Assembly: GCF_013618475.1 (NCBI RefSeq)
Contig: NZ_JABJVN010000002.1
Coordinates: 620,001 to 684,000, forward strand
Reading direction: 5' to 3'
Origin: Saccharibacillus deserti
Lineage (GTDB): Bacteria; Bacillota; Bacilli; Paenibacillales; Paenibacillaceae
DNA: 64,000 bases
Part shown: piece after piece, positions 16,702-27,277 of the stretch
How the letters are laid out: the number at the start of each line of letters is the position of its first letter
Position numbering within the stretch: the first letter of the stretch is position 1
The notes under the pieces: model-generated
Told to the model about the DNA's origin: nothing
Seen by the model: only the letters and a program-made list of their open reading frames with translations
Database searches by the model: none
Program-made: the position numbers and the translations under genes

Positions 16702-18393
16702 TTATCCTGAAATTTGGCGAATCGTGGCAAACTCGATCCGGTTCCGGCCGTTTTTCTTGGCTTCGTAGAGCGGTTTATCGACTTCGGTAAACAGCTGTGT
16801 CAGGAAATCTTCCGAATTGTCCGGAAGGCGTTCCTGCTCGAAATCCTCGATCGAGAGAACGCCCAGACTGACGGTGACGCTCACCGGAGCGGGCGCATGT
16901 TCCAGAGAAACAAGGTTCGATTCCACGGCGAAGCGTACCTGCTCGGCAATCTGCCGGGCTGTATCCCTCCCCGTGCAGGGCAGATACAGAATGAATTCTT
17001 CGCCGCCGTACCGGGCCAGAATGTCCGTGCTGCGAATATGTTTCTTGACGATCTGGGCGGTACGGTACAGCATCTCGTCGCCGGCGACATGGCCGTAACG
17101 GTCGTTGATCGATTTAAAAAAGTCGATATCGAACAGCACGAACGAAAAAGGAATCCGCTGCTGCACGTTGTCGATCATTTCCTGCTCCAGCCGCTGCGTC
17201 AGGTAATGACGGTTATAGCACTCGGTCAGGCTGTCGGTCAGCGCCATTTCTTCAAGGCGGCGGTTGGCCTGGGACAATTCGAGCCGTGTACGGTCCAGGG
17301 AGCGGTTGCGTTCCTGAAGGACGTCGTTCTGCAGATTCAGCTCCCGCACCAGACGCCGTTCATGGGAGACGTCTTGAAAGGTGAGAATATGGCCGATCGG
17401 CAGACGCGAGGCATCGAGAATCGGCGAAGCCTGGAGGATGCAGTGCAGGTGGTTTCCCCGCAGAGCCGACCATTCGACCTGGAACACGTCGCTGTCTTTT
17501 CTCTTATAGTGTTCGAGGAAGTGCTGGGCGTTGCCGATTACCCGGACGGAAGACAGGAACGCTTCGACATCGAATACATCTCCCGCCTCGATCTCGAGAA
17601 ACAGACGAAGGGCCCGGTTGGCTTCGACGACCTCCTGCTGTTCATCCAGGACAAGAATGCCGTGCGGAATCGTATTGATGATGTCTTCATGCGCAATCGA
17701 GACCAGATCGAACACTTTGTACCGGGTAATGACGAAAACAAAAAACAAATCCGCGATAAAAATGCCGAGCGAAGTCAGACCCGGAATAATAGGCAGAACC
17801 TCACGCAGGACCACATTGAGCAAAATATCGAGCAGCGCAAAAAAAGCGAGAGCGCAAATGCCCCAAAGTACGATCCGGATTTGCTTTTTGAGACTTGCGG
17901 AAGAAGAAGCCGACCGCAGGGCGCGCAGCAGTACAAACAGCGAAGCGGCAAAATAAACGGCGACCAGAGCCATGACCAGCCAGAACAAAGGACCGTAGAA
18001 ACGTTCTACGTAGTTGTCGGATGCCGGGCGGGTGAACAAATGGAACGGATTGGAGAAAGTCAGAAGCGAGGCGGCGACCGCGGGCAAACAGATAAACGAG
18101 ATGGATTTGGGACTCAGCCGCTTATCGTTGCCGGTGAGAAACAAGGTGAACAGCAGCCAGCCGCTGACCAGCATAAGAGTGGCGACGAAAGAGAGCGAAA
18201 CGTAGAGGAGCTGTCCTTGGGGGGATTGCACGATATGGGTGGCGAATTGGCAGAGCGGCCACAGCACCATGAAAAAGTGGAAAACGAAGTAGACTTTATG
18301 CAGATTGGTGATACGTACCGCAAAAAAAATGTAGACGAGCAGGACGGACAATAGAGCGAATAGGAAGAGATCATACCACACTGATAGGCTCAC
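16702..18393 (-). CDS. 7TM-PAS-GGDEF diguanylate cyclase
   Basis: The 563-residue protein starts with seven predicted helices (about 1-215), like the HisKA_7TM sensor module. A PAS domain (about 230-340), a coiled coil (about 345-385) and a C-terminal GGDEF domain follow. The active-site motif is GGEEF from residue 463. An RxxD inhibitory site (RSTD) lies five residues before it, so the enzyme should make cyclic di-GMP and be product-inhibited. I chose GTG with AAAAGGAGAAGG upstream; a more distal ATG precedes the ribosome site and would add fourteen non-hydrophobic residues. The signal sensed is unknown. No EAL domain or PilZ target is in the window. Confidence 0.9.
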   Translation of the reverse strand: MSLSVWYDLFLFALLSVLLVYIFFAVRITNLHKVYFVFHFFMVLWPLCQFATHIVQSPQGQLLYVSLSFVATLMLVSGWLLFTLFLTGNDKRLSPKSISFICLPAVAASLLTFSNPFHLFTRPASDNYVERFYGPLFWLVMALVAVYFAASLFVLLRALRSASSSASLKKQIRIVLWGICALAFFALLDILLNVVLREVLPIIPGLTSLGIFIADLFFVFVITRYKVFDLVSIAHEDIINTIPHGILVLDEQQEVVEANRALRLFLEIEAGDVFDVEAFLSSVRVIGNAQHFLEHYKRKDSDVFQVEWSALRGNHLHCILQASPILDASRLPIGHILTFQDVSHERRLVRELNLQNDVLQERNRSLDRTRLELSQANRRLEEMALTDSLTECYNRHYLTQRLEQEMIDNVQQRIPFSFVLFDIDFFKSINDRYGHVAGDEMLYRTAQIVKKHIRSTDILARYGGEEFILYLPCTGRDTARQIAEQVRFAVESNLVSLEHAPAPVSVTVSLGVLSIEDFEQERLPDNSEDFLTQLFTEVDKPLYEAKKNGRNRIEFATIRQISG

Positions 18394-18541
18394 GAACCTT
18401 CTCCTTTTGTATGCGAAAGCGGCAGTCGGCTGCAATGCTAAAGTAGATGTATAGTACCATAAAATGAAGAGAATTAGCCAGCATTTATCTGGAGGATCGA
18501 AGCTTTACGCGAAAAAGAATGCGTTTATGCCGTTTTACAGC

Positions 18542-18576
18542 AAAAAACCGGCACGGCGTTACTGCCGGTGCCGGTT
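18542..18576 (-). terminator. Terminator of the zinc peptidase gene
   Basis: On the minus strand AACCGGCACCGGC pairs with GCCGTGCCGGTT, followed by T-rich sequence. Confidence 0.9.
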
Positions 18577-18626
18577 GGAGGCAAGAAAGGAATAAGGCCG
18601 CCTGCCGGGTAAAGTAGGCTTTTTTA

Positions 18627-19307
18627 TCAGCTGCGGTTATTGAACAATCCGACCAGACGGAGCAGTTCCAGCAGCGAGACCAGCGCGGCGGCTACGTAAG
18701 TGAGTGCGGCGGCGTTCAGGACTTTGCCGACTCCGCGTTCTTCTTCGTTCGTAATGTAGCCTTCCGATACCATGACTTCGCGTGCCCGGCTGCTTGCGTT
18801 GAATTCGACCGGCAGCGTGATCAGCTGGAACACGACCGTAACGGCGAAGAACAAAATGCCGAATCCGATCAGGTTCGTGAAATCGAACAGGAAGCCGCCA
18901 AGAATGAGGAAAGGCGCGACGCCCGACGCGAAGTTGACGACCGGGAAGATCCGGTGGCGCAGCGACAGCATCGGATACGCTTCTTTGTGCTGGATGGCGT
19001 GGCCGATCTCGTGGCAGGCGACCGATACGGACGAGATGCTGCTGCCGTAGTAGACGTCTTCGGACAGCGCGACCGTCCGGTTGACCGGATTGTAATGGTC
19101 GGACAGCATGCCCGGCACAGGGACGATCTGGACTTCCTGCAGTTCGTTCGTATCGAGCATATGGCGAGCGGCTTCATAACCGGTCATGCCGCTGTGTACC
19201 GGGACTTCGCGCCATTTTCTATACGTGCTTTTGACCCGGAACTGAGCCCAGATCGTCAAGATGAACGCGGGAATGATCAGCATATACATCAAAAAATTGA
19301 AGCTCAT
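18627..19307 (-). CDS. Zinc metallopeptidase, YugP-like (Zn_peptidase_2)
   Basis: The 226-residue membrane protein has an N-terminal helix (residues 3-22), the zinc site H99-E-I-G-H103 inside VACHEIGHAIQH, and two or three C-terminal helices. This is the YugP family layout. It is expected to cleave membrane or membrane-proximal proteins; no substrate is established. It lies 31 bases behind the MerR gene with no terminator between them, so the pair is probably one operon. Confidence 0.9.
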   Translation of the reverse strand: MSFNFLMYMLIIPAFILTIWAQFRVKSTYRKWREVPVHSGMTGYEAARHMLDTNELQEVQIVPVPGMLSDHYNPVNRTVALSEDVYYGSSISSVSVACHEIGHAIQHKEAYPMLSLRHRIFPVVNFASGVAPFLILGGFLFDFTNLIGFGILFFAVTVVFQLITLPVEFNASSRAREVMVSEGYITNEEERGVGKVLNAAALTYVAAALVSLLELLRLVGLFNNRS

Positions 19308-19338
19308 ATTCGTTTCCCTCCATATAAGTGTAAGAACA

Positions 19339-19770
19339 TTACATCATCGGGTTTTGTCCAAGCAGAAGTTTGATCGCTTCCATACAGGCGACTCCCTGCG
19401 GGACGATTTGGGAAAAGGTTTTGCGGGCCTGCGCAGGATCGAGATCCTGGAGCAGCGGCTGCAGTTCTTTCAATTCTTTTTCCACCTGGGCCAGATGGCC
19501 TTCAAGCAGGGTAAGCTTTTCCGATACCCGATCGTCTCCGGTCGCTTCGCTCCATTTGTCGAGCCGCTCGCGGATTTCGTCCAGAGTAAACTTTTCATTT
19601 TTCAATTCGTGAATACGTTTCAGCCGCAAAAGCGTCTCGGGACCGTACAGCCGATAGTTGGTCATCGACCGGTCCTGCGGGCAGATCAGGCCCAGCTTGG
19701 TATAATAATCGATCGTTCGCTCGCTGGTACCCGCGGCCTTGGCCAGTTCGCCGATTCGGAACAGTTTCAT
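19339..19770 (-). CDS. MerR family transcriptional regulator
   Basis: The 143-residue protein has the MerR winged helix at residues 1-70 (FRIGELAKAAGTSERTIDYYTKLGLI). A dimerisation coiled coil (about 75-118) follows, then a short C-terminal segment with a lone Cys. The lack of a multi-cysteine metal site argues against a classic metal sensor. The ATG start has GATGGGG upstream. It heads a likely two-gene operon with the YugP-like peptidase and is divergent from the ammonium transporter operon. Its ligand is unknown. Confidence 0.9.
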   Translation of the reverse strand: MKLFRIGELAKAAGTSERTIDYYTKLGLICPQDRSMTNYRLYGPETLLRLKRIHELKNEKFTLDEIRERLDKWSEATGDDRVSEKLTLLEGHLAQVEKELKELQPLLQDLDPAQARKTFSQIVPQGVACMEAIKLLLGQNPMM

Positions 19771-19982
19771 ATCCCCATCACGGTCTCACCCTTTCCCAAG
19801 TCCCTCATTAAAGTAAGTAAATATAAAAAGATAGTATTGACAAATTCAATTATATCCAATCTAAAGCGTACAGTCAAACGTTATACTTTTTATGAAAACG
19901 CGTACTTTGCCGCATTAACGCGCGTACAGCTTTATCGGAAAAAAAAGTCCGAAATAAATTCGATTTTTTTTGGCAAAATCAC

Positions 19983-20011
19983 TTGTCAGCTTTCTTGCCG
20001 CGGTCTATAAT
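19983..20011 (+). promoter_or_regulatory. Sigma-A promoter of the amt operon
   Basis: TTGTCA and TATAAT are separated by 17 bases. Initiation is predicted at about 20018. Confidence 0.8.
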
Positions 20012-20032
20012 GACATCAAGAGTTTCACATAA

Positions 20033-20049
20033 TGTTAGATAAAATTACA
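20033..20049 (+). promoter_or_regulatory. GlnR/TnrA box before amt
   Basis: TGTTAGATAAAATTACA matches the consensus TGTNA-N7-TNACA exactly. It lies downstream of the predicted start site and ahead of the ribosome site, a position that suits repression by GlnR or TnrA under nitrogen excess. Confidence 0.8.
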
Positions 20050-20068
20050 TGAAGAGGGCGTGGGGAAT

Positions 20069-21496
20069 TTGAGAAAGAAGTGGTGGGCAGCGTTTGGAGC
20101 ACTGACGGCAGCAGCGGCTTTTCCGGTTAGCGCCTATGCGGCGGAAGCGGTAGACGGCGAGGCGTTGACGAACGGCGTGAACATGGCTTTCGTCTTTATC
20201 GCGGCGGTACTGGTTATCTTCATGCAGGCGGGTTTCGCTCTGCTTGAAGCGGGGTCGGTCCGGATGAAGAATGCCGGTCACGTAGCGGGCAAGACGATTC
20301 TTTCCTTCGGCGTCGCGAGCATTGCCTTCTGGGCTTTCGGTTTTGCTTTCGGTTTCGGCAACGGTAACGGCTTCTTCGGTTTCGAAGGTTTCTTCTTCGG
20401 CGGAGAAGGACAAGCTTCTTCCTTCGATTCCGTGAACGGCTTCGGTCTTCCGGTTTCGCTGATGTTCCTTTTCCACCTCGCCTTTGCGGGCGTCTCGCTT
20501 GCGATCGCCGGCGGCGGTCTGGCGGAACGCGCCAAACTGAGCGTATATATTGTGTTCGGCGCTTTGTTCACCATCATCATCTATCCGGTTATCGCGCACT
20601 GGGTATGGGGCGGCGGCTGGCTCGGTTCGATGGGCATGCAGGATTTCGCAGGCTCGACGGTTGTCCATCTGACGGGTGCTACGGCGGCGTTGGTTGCGAC
20701 GATTATGCTCAAACCCCGTTTGGGTAAATACGGAAAAGACGGCAAACCGAACAGCATCCTCGGTCACAATCAGGTTCTGTCGGTACTGGGCGTTATTATC
20801 TTGTGGGTGGGCTGGTTCGGCTTCAATCCGGGCAGCGCCCTGTCGGTTATGGACGGCTTCTTCGCCTACGTGGCGCTGACGACGAATATCGCGGCGGCAG
20901 CGGGCGGCGTAGCGGCTCTGCTGATTTCCTGGATGGTGTTCGGCAAAGCTGACATCCCGAGTATGCTTAACGGCGTATTGGCGGCTCTGGTCGCGATTAC
21001 GGGTTCGTGTGCTTTCGTCGAGCCTTGGGCAGCGGTCGTAATCGGTCTGGTTGCCGGCGTACTGACGTTCTTCACGGCGCAGTGGTTTGAAAAAGCGGGA
21101 GTCGATGATCCGGTCTTCGCTTTCTCGGTACACGGGATTGCCGGGATCTGGGGCGCTTTGAGCACAGGATTCTTCGCCACTCCGGAATTGGCTACCGACA
21201 AAGGACTGGGTCAAGCGGGCCTGTTCTACGGCGGCGGTCTGCACCAGCTGGGCGTTCAGGCACTGGGCGTTGTCGGCACGCTTGCCTTCGTAGGCGCCGT
21301 GACCTTCATCATCTTCTATGTCATGAAAGTCACGATGGGCATCCGCGTTACGGAAGAAGAAGAAATGATGGGTCTGGATATCAGCGAACACGGCAACTAC
21401 GGATATCCGGAACAAATGAAGATGGCGGGCGAAACGACTTTCAACGGTCCGACAAACCCGGAATCGGGCAGCAAACGTACACCGGCAAACGCTTGA
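20069..21496 (+). CDS. amtB: Ammonium transporter, Amt family
   Basis: The 475-residue channel has a cleavable signal peptide (cleavage near AYAAEA) and eleven helices. Family blocks include FMQAGFALLEAGSVR, the pore-gate region WGGGWLGSMGMQDFAGSTVVHLTGATAALV and FSVHGIAGIWGALSTGF with its twin-histidine partner. It imports ammonium when nitrogen is scarce. TTG was chosen because it gives a clean signal peptide and GAAGAGGG is ten bases upstream; a GTG nine bases earlier is too close to that site. A GlnR/TnrA box precedes it. Unusually, no glnK (PII) gene follows; a GlnD-like nucleotidyltransferase and an exonuclease do. Confidence 0.95.
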   Translation: MRKKWWAAFGALTAAAAFPVSAYAAEAVDGEALTNGVNMAFVFIAAVLVIFMQAGFALLEAGSVRMKNAGHVAGKTILSFGVASIAFWAFGFAFGFGNGNGFFGFEGFFFGGEGQASSFDSVNGFGLPVSLMFLFHLAFAGVSLAIAGGGLAERAKLSVYIVFGALFTIIIYPVIAHWVWGGGWLGSMGMQDFAGSTVVHLTGATAALVATIMLKPRLGKYGKDGKPNSILGHNQVLSVLGVIILWVGWFGFNPGSALSVMDGFFAYVALTTNIAAAAGGVAALLISWMVFGKADIPSMLNGVLAALVAITGSCAFVEPWAAVVIGLVAGVLTFFTAQWFEKAGVDDPVFAFSVHGIAGIWGALSTGFFATPELATDKGLGQAGLFYGGGLHQLGVQALGVVGTLAFVGAVTFIIFYVMKVTMGIRVTEEEEMMGLDISEHGNYGYPEQMKMAGETTFNGPTNPESGSKRTPANA

Positions 21497-21574
21497 GGTC
21501 GGTAAAATAATCAGGCGGGAAGCGAAGGCGTACCGGCACCGCAGCGGCGGCCGGGCAATGAAAGGGGGAATCCG

Positions 21575-22663
21575 GTGAAACCGAGGGGCTCGTACACGGA
21601 CCAAGTATCCGTACAGCGTGAAGATTTATCGCAGATCCGTTCCCCCGAAGCGCTTCGTGCGAAACGGATTGTCATGCAGCGCAGGCTGATCGAAGCGCAG
21701 GCCGGCACGGATCCTTTGGACTGGAACGCTTCGGTCAACGAAATGCACGACGATCTGATGCGGCATGCGGTCGAATTATGCGAGCGGGAGATGGGGGAGG
21801 CGGGCTTCGGCCAGCCTCCCGTCTCTTATGCTTTCGTTGTTTTCGGCAGCGCGGGCAGACAGGAACAGACGCTTTGGAGCGATCAGGACAATGGATTGGT
21901 ACTGTCGGATATCGAGCATGAAGACAAAGAAACGTATTTTGCGGAGTTCGGACGTCGGTTGACCGATATTCTGGAGTCGGCCGGGTATGAGAAATGCGAA
22001 GGGAAAGTCATGTGTTCGGAGCCGAGATGGCGCCGTACCGCTTCGGAATGGTCGGCACAGCTCCGGGCCTGGAGAAGCGATCTCAGCTGGGAGCCGGTCC
22101 GATATTTGATTATCGCTTCGGATTTTCGCTGGATAGCGGGCGACGAACGGCTGGCCGAAGACTGGAAACGCGATTTCTATGACGGACTTCGCGGAAATAC
22201 GGAGCTGCATGCCGCCATTTTGCGCAACACTGTAAGGCACAAGAAAACGCTGAACGTGCTTGGACAGGTCGTGACCGAACGCTTCGGCGACCATGCGGGA
22301 GATTTCGATGTCAAATACGGCATGTATATTCCTCTTGTCAACGCCGCCCGGTTTCTGGCGATCCAGCACGACGTGGAAGAGTCGTCGACCCTGCGCAGGC
22401 TTCAGAAGCTTATCCAGTTCGAGGCGGCTTCGCTGCCGCTGCTGGAGCCGGTCTATGAATCGTTTGTCACGGCGCTGCGGCTGCGCGGTATGACGGAATC
22501 GACGGAGAAGAGCGGACTGCTGCAGAGCAGCGGTTACTTGACTCAGGAAGAGCTGAAGAAGAAAGAACGGTTTTACGAACTGCGGAGTGGGCTGATTCGG
22601 GTGCGCAAGCTGCATCGTGAACTTCAGCGTCAGCTCAGATTCGCGGAAAGGAGACGTGCATGA
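21575..22663 (+). CDS. DUF294 nucleotidyltransferase-like protein
   Basis: The 362-residue protein has a GlnD-like nucleotidyltransferase core, G91-S-A-G-R95 followed by D103 and D105 (SDQDN). This is the DUF294 form of the polymerase-beta fold. A C-terminal DUF294_C substrate-binding helical domain spans about 215-350. It lacks the CBS/cyclic-nucleotide domains that many DUF294 proteins carry, and lacks the HD and ACT domains of GlnD. GTG follows AAAGGGGG. It is the second gene of the amt operon and overlaps the exonuclease start by four bases. Nucleotidylation of a partner or small molecule in nitrogen signalling is an inference. Confidence 0.85.
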   Translation: MKPRGSYTDQVSVQREDLSQIRSPEALRAKRIVMQRRLIEAQAGTDPLDWNASVNEMHDDLMRHAVELCEREMGEAGFGQPPVSYAFVVFGSAGRQEQTLWSDQDNGLVLSDIEHEDKETYFAEFGRRLTDILESAGYEKCEGKVMCSEPRWRRTASEWSAQLRAWRSDLSWEPVRYLIIASDFRWIAGDERLAEDWKRDFYDGLRGNTELHAAILRNTVRHKKTLNVLGQVVTERFGDHAGDFDVKYGMYIPLVNAARFLAIQHDVEESSTLRRLQKLIQFEAASLPLLEPVYESFVTALRLRGMTESTEKSGLLQSSGYLTQEELKKKERFYELRSGLIRVRKLHRELQRQLRFAERRRA

Positions 22664-23397
22664 AGGAACCGGCTGGGTCGAGAAGCGGATTCTGGAACAT
22701 GCTGCGCAGTGGAGGGGTTCCTTCCGCGGTAGCCTCGGTATTCGGGGGACAAAGTGCCCATCAGATGGCGTTCATCCGCTCGCTCAGCCGGGAACAGCGC
22801 AGACCGGAAGCGCTGATCACTCCGCTGACGGAGCTTGAGACCGTCGTGTTCGATCTGGAGACGACAGGGTTCAACTGCCAGAAAGGCGACGAGATTTTGT
22901 CGTTCGGGGCGGTCAAGATGCGGGGCGATCAAGTGCTCGAGCGCGAAACGTTCTATACGCTCGTCAATCCGCGGATAGAGATTCCGCCGCATATTACCGA
23001 TCTGACCGGTATCACGCCGGAGATGGTGGAACAGGCGCCTTCGCTGATCGAAGCGCTGCATGGCTTTATGGCTTTTATCGGCCATTCGGTACTGGTCGCC
23101 CATGCCAGCGCGCACGACAAAGCGTTTCTCAATACGGCGCTGTGGAAAACGTCCAAAGCCCATCTGACACATCGGGTGATCGATACGATGATGATTGCCA
23201 GGCTGCTCAACCCGGCGAGAGGCGGTTACGGACTCGACGAACTGCTGCAGGAAGAAGGAATCGAGATCAAGGAACGCCATCACGCCCTGGGAGATTCGCT
23301 GATGACGGCGAAATTGTGGGGCGGGTATATGAACCGGGTACGCGAAGAACAAATCTCGACGCTGGGCGATCTGTATGCCCGGCTGAGCAATGCTTGA
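22660..23397 (+). CDS. DEDDh 3'-5' exonuclease (DnaQ/PolC-exo-like)
   Basis: The 245-residue protein has an N-terminal region of about 55 residues without assigned function, then a complete DEDDh domain. Visible catalytic residues are D65 and E67 (FDLETTG), D153 (AHDKAF) and the H207-x4-D212 element (HHALGD). It should degrade DNA or RNA from the 3' end. It is translationally coupled to the DUF294 gene by an ATGA overlap. The same DUF294/DnaQ partnership is known in other bacteria, fused or adjacent. Why it is tied to ammonium uptake is unclear. Confidence 0.88.
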   Translation: MKEPAGSRSGFWNMLRSGGVPSAVASVFGGQSAHQMAFIRSLSREQRRPEALITPLTELETVVFDLETTGFNCQKGDEILSFGAVKMRGDQVLERETFYTLVNPRIEIPPHITDLTGITPEMVEQAPSLIEALHGFMAFIGHSVLVAHASAHDKAFLNTALWKTSKAHLTHRVIDTMMIARLLNPARGGYGLDELLQEEGIEIKERHHALGDSLMTAKLWGGYMNRVREEQISTLGDLYARLSNA

Positions 23398-23435
23398 TTG
23401 GCCGCGGATGGCTTTAACCGGATATCCGCCCAAAT

Positions 23436-23475
23436 TAAAAAGATCCCGCCCCGCAGAAGGGGACGAGATCCGCTT
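23436..23475 (-). terminator. Terminator of cimA
   Basis: On the minus strand GATCTCGTCCCC pairs with GGGGCGGGATC (two G-T pairs), followed by TTTTTAATTT. Confidence 0.82.
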
Positions 23476-23675
23476 TATATGTAGGGTACATGGGGAAGAT
23501 CCGGATGTCCCAAGGGGCAAGCGGCGGGTCTGGCGCTACGCGGTAGACCGGGGCTGCCTTCCGGTCTGCATGCCGCCCGCTGCGTTTTACCTGCAGGCCG
23601 AGAACGGACGCGTGCTTCGGTGCGCCCCTCAAAGCCTGCTGCCCATGTTTACCCCTCCCATACTGGGCTTTTCGC

Positions 23676-23699
23676 TGCGGCGGGAAGCCGCTTTTTTTT
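23676..23699 (+). terminator. Terminator of the amt operon
   Basis: GCGGC-GGGAA-GCCGC is followed by T8. It has T's only on the plus strand. Confidence 0.75.
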
Positions 23700-23715
23700 G
23701 TCGTTCGTTTACCGG

Positions 23716-25332
<1,617 letters not shown>

Positions 25333-25471
25333 GGAACTGCTCCCTTCCGACCGTATTAATTGTCGATTATAGCATGAACGCGTTAAACCGGTATAGTGGG
25401 CAGGTTAACAATTTTGCGTTAAAATAAGGAAACAAACGTTTGGCGCTTGCGCGGGAACAGGAGGGAAGACG
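25333..25471. promoter_or_regulatory. Divergent cimA/dinB promoter region with a weak LexA-like palindrome
   Basis: GAAACAAACGTTTG (25429-25442) resembles the Bacillus LexA box CGAAC-N4-GTTCG in its AAC-N4-GTT core but mismatches the outer bases. SOS control of dinB is only a suggestion. Confidence 0.35.
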
Positions 25472-26761
25472 GTGACGGGAGAGGTGCAGAGCTATTACCC
25501 CGCCAAAGGGCGGGTCATTTTGCATGTCGATATGAACGCTTTTTATTGTTCGGTACATGAAGCGGAAAGTCCGGAGCTGTACCGCGGAAAAAAGACGGCG
25601 GTTGCCGGCGACAGCGAGAAGCGGCGCGGCATTGTCGTCACCAGCTCCTATCCGGCCCGCAGCCAGGGGGTGCGAACCGGAATGACGGTCAATCAGGCGC
25701 TGAAGCTGTGTCCGTCGCTGATTCTGATCAAGCCGGATTTCAGGCTGTACCGCGCTTACTCCAGAGCTTTCCGCGAAATTCTCTACAGTTATACGCCGAT
25801 GATCGAAGCGACATCGATCGACGAGTGTTACATGGATATTACCGGTTCCAAGCAGTTCGGTACCCCCCTGGATATCGCGGAAGAGATTCAGCGGCGGATT
25901 CAGAGCGAGCTGTCGCTGCCCTGCTCGATCGGAGTGGCGCCGAACAAGCTGCTTGCCAAAATGGCATCCGATATGAAAAAGCCGAGCGGCATCTCCGTAC
26001 TGCGGATCCGCGATCTGCCTTACACCCTGTGGAGCCGGCCGTGCGGGGAACTATTCGGAGTCGGCGAGAAAACGGCGGAGAAGCTGGCCCGGCTCGGGAT
26101 CCGGACGATCGGGGAACTTGCGCGAACAGACGAAAAACGGCTTCAGGCCTCATTTGGGGTATTCGGCGCCTGGATGAAGCGGGCGGCGAACGGCCAGGAC
26201 TTTTCCGAGGTGCAGTCGGTTCCCGAACCGAGCAAATCGGTCGGACACACGACAACGCTGCCGTACGATGTGACCGAGTCGGCCGAAGCGCTGCGGGTTA
26301 TCTTGAACCTGAGCGATCAGGTCGCAAGGCGCATGCGCAGGCAGCATCTGCTGGCGGGAACGGTGCAGATCACGATCCGTACGCCGGAAATGAAAACGAT
26401 CACGAGGTCCCGGACGCTTGCCACCCCGACAGAGACGGCCGACGAAATTTACCGTCAGGCGAAAGAGCTGTATCTCAAACACTGGGGCGACGGAAAGCCG
26501 GTCCGGCTGCTCGGCGTAGCCGCACAGAGCCTGACGGACAAGAGCGAATCGGTCATCCAGCTCGATTTGTTCGATTACGAAAAGCAGCCCAAAAAAGAAA
26601 AATTGACCGAGATTATGGACCAACTGCGCGACAAATTCGGCGAAGATGCCCTGATGACGGCCGGCATGCTCGAAGAAGACGGGACCAAACGGATGAAAGC
26701 GGGACGTACGCCCGGGATTTCTTTTCACGGAGAGCGCGGTTCGGGCCCGGAAAACGATTGA
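25472..26761 (+). CDS. dinB: DNA polymerase IV (Y-family translesion polymerase)
   Basis: The 429-residue polymerase carries out error-prone bypass of damaged template. Catalytic blocks are HVDMNAFYCSVH (residues 19-30), SSYPARSQGV and SIDECYMD, with its two acidic metal ligands. A helix-hairpin-helix region (GVGEKTAEKL) and the little-finger domain follow. A sliding-clamp-binding pentapeptide, QLDLF, begins at residue 363, followed by about 60 more residues, which is an unusually long tail. The start is GTG behind GGAGGG. A LexA-like palindrome lies about 30 bases upstream. Confidence 0.95.
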   Translation: MTGEVQSYYPAKGRVILHVDMNAFYCSVHEAESPELYRGKKTAVAGDSEKRRGIVVTSSYPARSQGVRTGMTVNQALKLCPSLILIKPDFRLYRAYSRAFREILYSYTPMIEATSIDECYMDITGSKQFGTPLDIAEEIQRRIQSELSLPCSIGVAPNKLLAKMASDMKKPSGISVLRIRDLPYTLWSRPCGELFGVGEKTAEKLARLGIRTIGELARTDEKRLQASFGVFGAWMKRAANGQDFSEVQSVPEPSKSVGHTTTLPYDVTESAEALRVILNLSDQVARRMRRQHLLAGTVQITIRTPEMKTITRSRTLATPTETADEIYRQAKELYLKHWGDGKPVRLLGVAAQSLTDKSESVIQLDLFDYEKQPKKEKLTEIMDQLRDKFGEDALMTAGMLEEDGTKRMKAGRTPGISFHGERGSGPEND

Positions 26762-26893
26762 AAAACGAATGAAAATGAAACGTAAGAGTGATTGAAATCA
26801 AAAAACGTTTATATTATAGTTAGAGGGATAAAGGCTCTTAAAAGAATAAGTTTCTTGACAAGAGAATCGGCGAAGCCGATAGAACGCATATAG

Positions 26894-27148
<255 letters not shown>

Positions 27149-27186
27149 TTCGACTCGCAAGCGCCGAATACAGGGCAGATCCGAGA

Positions 27187-27227
27187 AGCGTCTCTCTCCT
27201 GAACGTACAGGCGGGAGGCGCTTTTTT
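27187..27227 (+). terminator. Terminator of fer
   Basis: AGCGTCTCTCTCCTG pairs imperfectly with CAGGCGGGAGGCGCT, followed by T6. Confidence 0.85.
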
Positions 27228-27277
27228 ACGGAGGCGGAGCATTGGGCGTATGGTTGTGACAAAGGAGCGGAAGAGCC

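Larger units (their letters stand above)
23398..23715. other. Convergent 3' region between the exonuclease and cimA genes
   Basis: This 318-base gap holds no convincing gene. Weak open frames occur on both strands but lack ribosome sites. The rightward terminator lies at its far right and the leftward one at its far left, so each transcript would run antisense through the other's 3' tail for about 200 bases. Confidence 0.5.

Noticed and set aside
23435-23632. A 65-codon minus-strand frame after cimA with acceptable GC3
   Set aside because: It has a TTG start without a ribosome site, and its end lies inside the cimA terminator hairpin. It may be part of the 3' tail instead.
25429-25442. A LexA box before dinB
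   Set aside because: Only the AAC-N4-GTT core fits; the outer bases mismatch, so it was kept only as a weak site and not as a finding.
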